DNA of 60,535 nucleotides from Candidatus Martarchaeota archaeon (GTDB lineage Archaea; Micrarchaeota; Micrarchaeia; Micrarchaeales; CABMGC01): NCBI GenBank assembly GCA_023476545.1, contig JAMCYP010000021.1, positions 1 to 60,535 of the forward strand, read 5' to 3'. Shown piece by piece: positions 9,441 to 17,650 of this stretch (position 1 is its first letter; each line of letters starts with the position of its first letter). The notes under the pieces were generated by a model. It saw only the letters and a program-made list of their open reading frames with translations, ran no database searches and was not told where the DNA came from. The position numbers and the translations under genes were made by a program.

Positions 9441-11327
9441 TTAAACAGCCCTGACAATAGGGTGGAGTACCTGCAGCATCTGTGCCAGCGCCCCGAACTC
9501 TCTCTGTTCAGTTTGGGCATCCCTGGCCTCAAGATAACTTTTTGTCCAGAATTCCATGCGCATTTTCTGCTTCGGAAGAGCTTGTTTCTCCAAATAACTT
9601 ACGAACATCTTGGGCGTGTCATTGCTGACTTCTGTGTTAAAGAGTATCATCTCCGCTCCTTTAGAGCGTGCCCTTCTGGTGAGGTCATTATGCACCATGC
9701 GAGAGAAGACCTCGGTCCTCATCCACGCATTTCCTTCTACGGAGTCCACCAAAAAGATTCCATTTTCAAGGTAGCAGATTGCGCAGCCGATGGCTTTCCC
9801 TCCTGCCTCATATCTGACCAATATAGTGGATGAGTCCTTTGTATAGTTCAGTATTCCCTCTTTGAGGCTAGACCCCAACGGCAAGAATGCGCATGCAAGC
9901 AAATCATGATCATTGTATGCAAGGGGATCCTTGGTCTCCGACGCTCTGACAAATCTCACCTGCGAGAGGCGCTTCATGCTCGCATCCAGCTTCTCTCCCA
10001 GAGCAGATATCTTGTCGTCTTCAAGAGCCATCAGCATGTCATAGGCCAGTCCATATTCGCCCCTATTGAAAGCAGCGACTACGTACTTCCTTATGCTCTG
10101 ATATCTTTGCTCAAAAGCAGTTTTCGCTTGGTTGATCTGTTTTGTTTTCGCGATCTGGGTGATATCCTCAACTGCGGACTTCTTAGTCGCGTTGCCCCTT
10201 GATCCTACTATTGCCCTTACCGTGCTTTTCATTACGCTTTCTGTGATGTCCTCGTCGCTACTGCCTGCAAAAAACATCTGATATACCTGTACGTGCTCCT
10301 CGCTTGATTTCGCATGCATACGTACTACCTGCTTTAGATCATTGTTGTTGAGAGTGGCCAATCCAATAACCTCATCAAGGGTGAGCTTCCTGCATATCTG
10401 TGGGTGCTCATTGCGTATCGAGGCGCTGGCGAGCGCCTCATAGTACTTGAGATTATCTTTAGTGGGCGTTGGCAGCGTTGTGTTGCTTTTCTCAAGCACC
10501 TTAGCGGAGCGCCCTCCCCCCATCTCTATTATTCTAGTTTTGTGCGAAAGAAAGTATACGTATACGGCAAAGAGATCGTTCTCTTTCTCCACTATCATGT
10601 CTAGCTTGTTGCTGAGTATGATGGGAAGGTATGGCATGAAATCGTAGTTCATAAAAAGCCTGTATCCTGCTTTGCTCATAAGCTGGGCTATCCTGTGAAT
10701 ACTCTCCTCTCTCTGCCCCCATCGTGCCGCATAAGTAAACGCCACTGCTATCTCCCCATAATGGTCGCCTCCATTCTGCACAAGTCCGGCAGCATAGTCG
10801 GCCGCGTTGTCATTTATGCGCATTGCCATGTTTCCTGCTACAAGAAGCGTCATGTCTCTGCGCGTCGCATCGTCTTTCGAGAACTGCAATCTTGCGTTTA
10901 TCTCTGCTACCTTCTCCAACGCATGAGAAGCGTGCAATACTGATTCTTGCTTTGTCCTGCCCTTCTTCGTGTTTTCCTGCAGGAAATCCTCGATGTCATA
11001 AACGAGAGGCCCGAGACCTTCTTCCGAAAGAGCGTCTGAAAGGTTGGAGATGTTAGTTATGAGCTGTACGTTCCTGCTCATTTTAGCTATGTCAAATAGT
11101 TGGATTAGCGCTTTGGTATCCCCCATACATATTAACCGGTCAATCAGCTTTATCACGCCAGTGTCTTTTAGGAATGATGCTATAGTTTCCCTGCCCTTTT
11201 TGGTTACGTTGACAGGCAGGTTTTCGCACAGCTTGTCAACCAACGTGTCCCGCGATTCACGGACATGCAGTGTGGAGGTTCCCCTCGCTGAATCCTCGCC
11301 CTTTGTGGTTGTTGCATTTAAAGACAT
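9441..11327 (-). CDS. large uncharacterised mostly helical protein; possible C-terminal GNAT-like region
   Basis: 628-aa intact ORF; no family recognised; C-terminus ILVRYEAGGKAIGCAICYLENGIFLVDS...FSRMVHNDLTRRARSKGAEMILFN only loosely GNAT-like. Confidence 0.65.
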   Translation of the reverse strand: MSLNATTTKGEDSARGTSTLHVRESRDTLVDKLCENLPVNVTKKGRETIASFLKDTGVIKLIDRLICMGDTKALIQLFDIAKMSRNVQLITNISNLSDALSEEGLGPLVYDIEDFLQENTKKGRTKQESVLHASHALEKVAEINARLQFSKDDATRRDMTLLVAGNMAMRINDNAADYAAGLVQNGGDHYGEIAVAFTYAARWGQREESIHRIAQLMSKAGYRLFMNYDFMPYLPIILSNKLDMIVEKENDLFAVYVYFLSHKTRIIEMGGGRSAKVLEKSNTTLPTPTKDNLKYYEALASASIRNEHPQICRKLTLDEVIGLATLNNNDLKQVVRMHAKSSEEHVQVYQMFFAGSSDEDITESVMKSTVRAIVGSRGNATKKSAVEDITQIAKTKQINQAKTAFEQRYQSIRKYVVAAFNRGEYGLAYDMLMALEDDKISALGEKLDASMKRLSQVRFVRASETKDPLAYNDHDLLACAFLPLGSSLKEGILNYTKDSSTILVRYEAGGKAIGCAICYLENGIFLVDSVEGNAWMRTEVFSRMVHNDLTRRARSKGAEMILFNTEVSNDTPKMFVSYLEKQALPKQKMRMEFWTKSYLEARDAQTEQREFGALAQMLQVLHPIVRAV

Positions 11328-11476
11328 GTCCTCGACACGTCTCTTCCGTTTTACCCTATTTATCTCTTGGCATGAAAAACAGAGAAGCTTGCGTCGAAAT
11401 GCCCAACCTTTAAATACCTTTATTGACCATCTCTGTACGGCGGTTTCTCTCGGAGAGCGCTTTTTTACTGGTTAGC

Positions 11477-11776
11477 ATGGCAGATTTGAACAACGACCTT
11501 AGGCTGGCTGTGGATACTGGAAGTGTTGTCCTCGGCACGCAGGAGACCGAGAAGGCAATAAGCGGCAACAAGGCTAAGATTGTCGTGATAACCAGCAAGG
11601 GCAAGGAGAAGGCCACCGACGACATAACGCACCTGTGCAACGTCGCAGGAATAAAGATGCTGATGTTCAAGGGCAGCTCGATGGACCTGGGTACCGTGTG
11701 CGGTAAGCCGTACTCGGTAAACAGCCTCGCCGTGCTCGCGCCCGGGAACTCGAAGATACTGGAAGAAAAATATTGA
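11477..11776 (+). CDS. rpl30e: ribosomal protein L30e
   Basis: LNNDLRLAVDTGSVVLGTQETEKAISGNKAKIVVITSK; first gene of the str-type operon. Confidence 0.9.
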   Translation: MADLNNDLRLAVDTGSVVLGTQETEKAISGNKAKIVVITSKGKEKATDDITHLCNVAGIKMLMFKGSSMDLGTVCGKPYSVNSLAVLAPGNSKILEEKY

Positions 11777-11784
11777 TGATTTTC

Positions 11785-12213
11785 ATGGCAAACGGAGAAT
11801 TCGCTGCGCTGCAGCTCAGGAAGAAGAGGAAGAAGGAGAGGCTCCTGAAGAAGTGGTGGAAGCGCAAGTACTTCAAGCTGAAGCAGAAGTACGACCCCGT
11901 GGGCACCGTTCCGATGGCGCGCGCCCTCGTGCTCCAGAAGTTCGTGCTTCAGCAGAAGCAGCCCCACTCTGGGCTCATCAAGTGCGTCCGCGTGCAGCTG
12001 ATAAAGAACGGAAAGGTAGTCGGCGCTTACGTGCCGTACGACGGCGCAGTCAACTTTATCGAGGAGCACGACGAGGTAATGATACAGGGGCTTGGCGGAT
12101 CGCAGCGAGGCCAGATGGGATGCATACCTGGACTAAAGTACAGGGTCATAGGCGTCAACGGAGCCGACCTGTTTCAGGTAGTCAAGGGCAAGCTGGAGAA
12201 GCCGAAGAGGTAG
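11785..12213 (+). CDS. rps12: ribosomal protein uS12
   Basis: ARALVLQKFVLQQKQPHSGLIKCVRVQLIKNGKVVGAYVPYDGAVNFIEEHDEVMIQGLGG...IPGLKYRVIGVNG. Confidence 0.95.
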   Translation: MANGEFAALQLRKKRKKERLLKKWWKRKYFKLKQKYDPVGTVPMARALVLQKFVLQQKQPHSGLIKCVRVQLIKNGKVVGAYVPYDGAVNFIEEHDEVMIQGLGGSQRGQMGCIPGLKYRVIGVNGADLFQVVKGKLEKPKR

Positions 12214-12219
12214 TGTTTT

Positions 12220-13023
12220 TTGCCGGAAGAGAATAAGCAGGAAAAGGAAGAGGAGAGGAAGGAAGAGACCCAGCCGCAGCAGAATGAGACCGCCGCCAAG
12301 ACGGAGCAGGCTCCGGAAGCTGAGGCGAAACCTGCCGCGGAAGAGAAGCCGGCGGCGAAGAAGTCAGAGAAGACCGCGACACGCAGGAAGTCCGTAAAGA
12401 AAGAGAATATCGCACTGGCAGAGTCGCTCCTCTTCGGCAAGTACGACCTGAAGGAGGTTACCGTCACGGACCCGAGCCTGGCCAACTACATAACTCTTGC
12501 CCCGAAGACGTATCCGAACAGCTACGGCAGGAGAAAGAACCGTGTCTACTACATAGCCCACGTCAACGTTGTCGAGAGGCTGATAAACAAGCTGATGCGA
12601 GGAGGAACGGGCCAGAAGATAGGAGGAAAGGTCATCAGGACCAAGGGCGCGCTCCAGGGAAAGAAGATGAAGGTTATGCACATAGTCGAGGACTCTTTCG
12701 AGGCGATAAGCAAGAAGACCGGCAAGAACCCGGTGCAGGTGCTTGTCAACGCGCTTGAGAACGCGGCGCCGATAGAGGACACCACGAGGATAAGGTACGG
12801 TGGCATTAACTACAACGTTGCCGTCGGCATAAGCGCAGCGAGGAGGCTAGACGTCGCCCTCAGGAACGTCGCGCTCTCATCGCTGATAGGCGCATTCAAG
12901 AGCAAGAAGAACCTCGCGGGCGCGCTTGCAGACGAGCTTATTCTGGCTGCGAACAAGGACCCTACGAGCTACGCGATCAAGAAGAAGGTAGAACTGGAGA
13001 GGATCGCTAGAAGCGCAAGGTAG
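12220..13023 (+). CDS. rps7: ribosomal protein uS7 with a charged N-terminal extension
   Basis: VVERLINKLMRGGTGQKIGGKVIRTKGALQGKKMKVMHIVEDSFEAISKKTGKNPVQVLVNALENAAP; TTG start; about 55-60 aa E/K/A-rich N-terminus. Confidence 0.95.
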   Translation: MPEENKQEKEEERKEETQPQQNETAAKTEQAPEAEAKPAAEEKPAAKKSEKTATRRKSVKKENIALAESLLFGKYDLKEVTVTDPSLANYITLAPKTYPNSYGRRKNRVYYIAHVNVVERLINKLMRGGTGQKIGGKVIRTKGALQGKKMKVMHIVEDSFEAISKKTGKNPVQVLVNALENAAPIEDTTRIRYGGINYNVAVGISAARRLDVALRNVALSSLIGAFKSKKNLAGALADELILAANKDPTSYAIKKKVELERIARSAR

Positions 13024-13027
13024 TCGC

Positions 13028-15220
13028 ATGGTGAGGAAAGAGTTCGTAGCCGAGGAAGTCGCAAAGATAATGAAAGACGTGAAGCACATACGCAACGTCG
13101 CGATAGTCGCTCACGTCCACCACGGCAAGACCACGCTGACTGACTCGCTGCTCGCAAAGGCCGGAATCATCTCAAAGAGCGTAGCCGGCGACGTGCTGTG
13201 GACCAACTACGAAGCCATAGAACGCGACAGGAAGATGACCATAAAGTCGGCAAACATCTCCCTCTCGTTCAACTACGATGCGCACGACTACATAATCAAC
13301 CTGATCGACACCCCGGGCCACGTTGACTTTGGGTTCCACGTGACAAGAGCGATGCGAGCGGTAGACGGCGTGGTTGTCGTCGTCGACCCTGTCGAGGGTA
13401 TCATGCCGCAGACCGAGACCGTGGTGAGGCAGGCGCTCAAGGAGAAGGCAAAGCCCGTGCTGTTCATCAACAAGGTGGACAGGCTGCTAACCGAGCTCAA
13501 GCTCACGCAGCAGCAGACGTTCGACCGCCTGCTGAAGCTGATTGGCGAGGTGAACAAGCTCATAGACGGCTATTCGCCCGAAGAGTTCCAGGGCAAGTGG
13601 AGGGTCAGCGTAGAGGACGGCAGCGTCTGCATCGGCTCCGCAGCGGAGCGATGGGCAATCTCCAAGAGGATTATGGAGAAGTACAAGACCACGTTCAAGC
13701 AGATATTCGAGCTAACGGAGAAGAACGACCTGGCAAAGCTCCAGGAGCTCGCCCCCATAGACGAGGCTACGCTCACCATGATGATCGAGCACCTGCCCAA
13801 TCCGGCAGAGGCCCAGGCGTACCGTATCCCCCACCTCTGGCACGGAGACATGCAGAGCGAGGATGGAAAGGCGATGCTTGCCGTTGACCCAGACGCCAAG
13901 GCCAACGTCGTCGTATTTGGAATAAGCTACGATCCCCACGGCGGAGAAGTGGCGATAGGCAGGGTCTTCTCAGGCACGGTGAAGAAGGGCACAGAGGTGA
14001 ACGTGTCCGGCAGGCCGAACACTGAGAAGATACAGCAGGTCGGCCTCTACATGGGACCAGACAGGGTGCAGATAAACGAGGTCTCCGCGGGCAACATAGC
14101 TGCGATAGTTGGAATAAAGGACCTGCAGATAGGAGACACGCTGAGCGAGGGCGCAATCATGCCGTTCGAGCAGATAACCCACTACGCCAAGCCGGTCATA
14201 ACAAAGGCGGTCGAGGTGAAGGAGTCTAGGGACATGCCGAAGCTCATAGAGGCGCTGAGGGAGCTCTCGAAGACCGACCCGGGCATTGTCGTGTCGCTGA
14301 ACCAGGAGACGGGAGAGCACCTTGTGAGCGGAAACGGCGAGCTCCACCTGGAGGTGGTGGAGACCAAGCTGAAGGACGAGTTCAAGATACCGATAACCAC
14401 GAGCGAGCCGATAGTGCTGTACAAGGAGACTATAGAGAAGACTGTTGAAGACGTTGAGGGAAAGAGCCCCAACAGGCACTCCAAGTTTGAGGTTACGGTT
14501 ATGCCGCTCGAGAAGGGAGTGATCGAGCTCATAGAGAACGGCACGATAAGGGAGGGCCAGCCCAAGGGCAAGCAGTACCTTGAGGATCTTGTCGCGGCTG
14601 GAATGCCGAGAGAGGAGGCGAGAGGCATCTGGGACGTGGCCAACGTCAGCGTGCTCATAGACGCGACTCACGGAGTGCAGTACCTCAACGAGGTCGAGGA
14701 GCTGCTGATAGACGGATTCGAGGAGGCTGTGCGCGAAGGTCCTCTCGCAAAGGAGCGATGCTACGGAGTGAAGGTGCTGATAACCGACGCTACGATACAC
14801 GAGGACCCGGTGCACCGCGGACCAGCGCAGATAATGCCGGCGATGCGAAGGCCGATCTGGGCCGGCATGCTCGCAGCTGGAGTGGAGCTGCTCGAGCCGA
14901 AACAGATGTTTACGTTCAACATACCTCAGGAGTACATGTCAGACATAATCTCGCTGCTTCAGAGCAGGAGAGGACAGGTGCAGCAGGTGGAGCAGCAGGG
15001 AGAGGCGGTAACCATCATTGCTAAGCTGCCAGTGGCAGAGGTCATAAAGGGCTTCTCGAACGAGCTCAGGGGCGCCACCGCAGGCAGGGTCATATGGTAC
15101 TTCGAGTACGCGGGATACGAGAAGATGCCGGCGGAGCTGCAGGACAAGGTGGTCAGGGAGATAAGGAAGAGGAAGGGCCAGAAGGAAGAGCCTCCCACGC
15201 CGCAGGAGTTCTTGGATTAG
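13028..15220 (+). CDS. fusA: translation elongation factor 2
   Basis: HIRNVAIVAHVHHGKTTLTDSLLA, LIDTPGHVDFG, VLFINKVDRL, HEDPVHRGPAQIMPAMRR, full-length EF-2. Confidence 0.97.
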   Translation: MVRKEFVAEEVAKIMKDVKHIRNVAIVAHVHHGKTTLTDSLLAKAGIISKSVAGDVLWTNYEAIERDRKMTIKSANISLSFNYDAHDYIINLIDTPGHVDFGFHVTRAMRAVDGVVVVVDPVEGIMPQTETVVRQALKEKAKPVLFINKVDRLLTELKLTQQQTFDRLLKLIGEVNKLIDGYSPEEFQGKWRVSVEDGSVCIGSAAERWAISKRIMEKYKTTFKQIFELTEKNDLAKLQELAPIDEATLTMMIEHLPNPAEAQAYRIPHLWHGDMQSEDGKAMLAVDPDAKANVVVFGISYDPHGGEVAIGRVFSGTVKKGTEVNVSGRPNTEKIQQVGLYMGPDRVQINEVSAGNIAAIVGIKDLQIGDTLSEGAIMPFEQITHYAKPVITKAVEVKESRDMPKLIEALRELSKTDPGIVVSLNQETGEHLVSGNGELHLEVVETKLKDEFKIPITTSEPIVLYKETIEKTVEDVEGKSPNRHSKFEVTVMPLEKGVIELIENGTIREGQPKGKQYLEDLVAAGMPREEARGIWDVANVSVLIDATHGVQYLNEVEELLIDGFEEAVREGPLAKERCYGVKVLITDATIHEDPVHRGPAQIMPAMRRPIWAGMLAAGVELLEPKQMFTFNIPQEYMSDIISLLQSRRGQVQQVEQQGEAVTIIAKLPVAEVIKGFSNELRGATAGRVIWYFEYAGYEKMPAELQDKVVREIRKRKGQKEEPPTPQEFLD

Positions 15221-15224
15221 CCGG

Positions 15225-16556
15225 CTAGTTGGTCAGCGCGGCAGATGTAGGCGCATGAGCATCGGCGCCGTTGTTCACATAGTCAGAGTCAATTATCTTC
15301 TGCAGAGCCCTTATTGCCTCGGCGTACGCCCATGCGAGTTCGCTTATAGTCTTTCCCCCGTTTCTCGCCAGCTCTCCGTCAAGGTCCTTGTCAGGAGACT
15401 GCATGTATTCGTCCTCCTGCTCCGGAAGCTTCTGCCCAAACTTGCTTATCACATAGTTCTGTATCTCTATCGCCTTGCCAACCTGCCCCCTGTCTGCGTA
15501 GTAGGCAGCATACTTCTCAGCAAGATGCACCCAGGGCCTGCCTCCGAAGTACCTGTCTCCGAGGAAGCGCCACGGCATGCGCCTCCCGTTGAAGAGGTCT
15601 TTCTCCACCCTGCCTATCGTCTTCTCCTCAACATCAGAGCCGAGCTCACTGTCGTGCAGCTTTAGATCTGTGAACACGTATATTGCCGATGCGTCTACGC
15701 CCATCTCCTCAGCCGGATGGTCCTCTTGCTTTCTCTTGCTGCTGTAGAGTACGCCGTCTCTGATGAAGTACCTCTTCATGTACTCGAGCGGGCCTCCGGA
15801 CTGCAGGCCGCGCTCCTTCTCCCTGACCTCGTGCTCGCTTATCGATCCTATCTCGCCAAGTCGGCACATGCGCTCCATGGCCCGGAACGCGGAGTGCACC
15901 GACGCTACATCATAGGAGTGGACAAGGTCCTGCTCTATCTCCCAGATGTTGGCGCATTCCGTGGTGTATATCCTTCCGAGGTAGTCTGCGAAGAGCACGC
16001 CGTGCCTGTTCAGGAACTCGCGCTCGTGCGTCTCCAGTCCGAGCAGGTCGGCCTTCTTCTCCAGAGACAGGAGAAGCAGCGGCAGCGAGTCGTGCTGCAT
16101 GAGCCAGCTCCTCTTCACGTCCAGCTGCTTCGTATCGTTAGCGTACATGCCCGTCCTTCCAAACCTAGCGTATATGTGATTCGATAGCAGGAAGAACGCG
16201 TCGTCGTTGAGCGGTGACGAGACCGTCTTCGCCAGCGTGCCAGTCAGCTTCTCCATCTCCTCGATGTTCCTTGCTATTATCCTGTTGGCCGCGGCCATCG
16301 CCTCCTGTCTGTATGCATCGTCTACGTCGCTCTTTCTTCCAGCAACTTCAAGAAGCGATATGGCTATGAATGACGAGTCCCTGAACCAGTGTGCGCCGTA
16401 GTGCTCGTACTCGCACGATGCGGAGATGTAGCCCGAGGGCTCTACTCTGGAGATTAGATGTTCGAGGTAGAGTCCCTGATAAGCCTTGTACGTGTCCACT
16501 AGCGCGTCCATGGAGGTCTCTAAACTCAGATCCTGACTGATCGCCAAATTTCCCAA
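15225..16556 (-). CDS. GH15/glucoamylase-like (alpha,alpha)6-barrel protein
   Basis: EYEHYGAHWFRDSSFIAISLLE, ANIWEIEQDL, RFLGDRYFGGRPWVHLAEKYAAYYADRG. Confidence 0.7.
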   Translation of the reverse strand: MGNLAISQDLSLETSMDALVDTYKAYQGLYLEHLISRVEPSGYISASCEYEHYGAHWFRDSSFIAISLLEVAGRKSDVDDAYRQEAMAAANRIIARNIEEMEKLTGTLAKTVSSPLNDDAFFLLSNHIYARFGRTGMYANDTKQLDVKRSWLMQHDSLPLLLLSLEKKADLLGLETHEREFLNRHGVLFADYLGRIYTTECANIWEIEQDLVHSYDVASVHSAFRAMERMCRLGEIGSISEHEVREKERGLQSGGPLEYMKRYFIRDGVLYSSKRKQEDHPAEEMGVDASAIYVFTDLKLHDSELGSDVEEKTIGRVEKDLFNGRRMPWRFLGDRYFGGRPWVHLAEKYAAYYADRGQVGKAIEIQNYVISKFGQKLPEQEDEYMQSPDKDLDGELARNGGKTISELAWAYAEAIRALQKIIDSDYVNNGADAHAPTSAALTN

Positions 16557-16710
16557 GCCTCCGACCCGGACAGATTTGTATGCACTTCAATGAAAAGCTA
16601 TTTATTCCGTTCGATAAGGTTCTGCAACCGCAAAACGTGCAGGCTTCGCCTGCAAACGAACCGTCAGAAACCAATAAAAACAGGAGGTGCCAAGTCGAAG
16701 TGGCAATTAT

Positions 16711-17544
16711 ATGGCACATAAGATGGGGCACAAGGAGGCAACGCTTCTCATACCGGGCAACATGACAGAGCCTGCGGCAAAAACAATCAGCGCTCACGTA
16801 AACGCGATCGAGAAGGACTTTGCTAGCGCGTATCTGCGCGCAAGCTTTGCTGCCACGGAGTCAGTGGAGGCAGACGCTGAAAGGAGGGAGAAGACCAAAC
16901 GTCTGATAAAGAACTCGGACGAGTTCCACATACTCCTAGACATGAACGACCCTGATACGCTCTTCTATCTTGGGGTGGCTTTCGCATACGGAAAGAAGAT
17001 CATGCCGATCGGCGAGATTGACCGCACTCCGAAAAAGTCTTTCCAAAATGTCATAATCGATATCTCACGCGAGTTTGAGAAGTCGGGATTGCTGAAGACT
17101 CCGGTCAACTATGGCAACAGGTGGACCGCGGGCACGCGAGCATACATATGCTGCCCTGTGAGGGACGCAGACAAGGAACAGGTGGCATTTCTAAAGGGCT
17201 TGGCTCTGGGAATGAGATTCGGAGAGATGAACGTGCACTACCCGGCGGAGAACACGGATCAGATAGACGACAGGGGCATAGACATCTGCAGACAGAACGG
17301 ATACGCCATAAAGGAGGCTGACATGGTCTTCCTCGTGTACGATCCAACGAGCAAGGGCACCAGGTTTGACCTGGGCATCGCCTTCGCCTTGGACAAGCCG
17401 CTGACACTGGTGAACGTTGACCAGGTAATCGCCGCGGAAAAGAATGGCGACAGGTTCGCTTCTTTCCTTCTTAACTGGGCGCAGCCAACGTTAAAGGACA
17501 CGCTCAAACTACAGGAAGCATCAAAGGTAGTGAAGAGGAAGTGA
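16711..17544 (+). CDS. protein with two tandem nucleoside 2-deoxyribosyltransferase-fold domains
   Basis: AYICCPVRD...IKEADMVFLVYDPTSKGTRFDLGIAFALDKPL in the C-terminal half; parallel IKNSDEFHILLDMNDPDTLFYLGVAFAYGKKI in the N-terminal half. Confidence 0.65.
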   Translation: MAHKMGHKEATLLIPGNMTEPAAKTISAHVNAIEKDFASAYLRASFAATESVEADAERREKTKRLIKNSDEFHILLDMNDPDTLFYLGVAFAYGKKIMPIGEIDRTPKKSFQNVIIDISREFEKSGLLKTPVNYGNRWTAGTRAYICCPVRDADKEQVAFLKGLALGMRFGEMNVHYPAENTDQIDDRGIDICRQNGYAIKEADMVFLVYDPTSKGTRFDLGIAFALDKPLTLVNVDQVIAAEKNGDRFASFLLNWAQPTLKDTLKLQEASKVVKRK

Positions 17545-17554
17545 GTTAGATAGG

Positions 17555-17650
17555 GTTAAAAACCCTTTCTGGCAATGTATATTGTTATGTGGACCCAGAG
17601 GGTCTACTGTCGGTGCTAATTCTATCGCACCAATGAGATGAGGTGTCTAA
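17555..17650 (+). promoter_or_regulatory. promoter and structured 5' leader of rpl7ae
   Basis: TATA-like ttaaaaa near 17556-17562; hairpin tggaccc-aga-gggtcta (17590-17606); ggtgc (17612-17616), gcacc (17627-17631) and ggtgt (17642-17646, overlapping SD gaggtg) can pair alternatively. Confidence 0.55.

Noticed and set aside
13970-14815. 281-aa minus-strand ORF opposite EF-2
   Set aside because: Mirror of EF-2 codon periodicity; no independent support.
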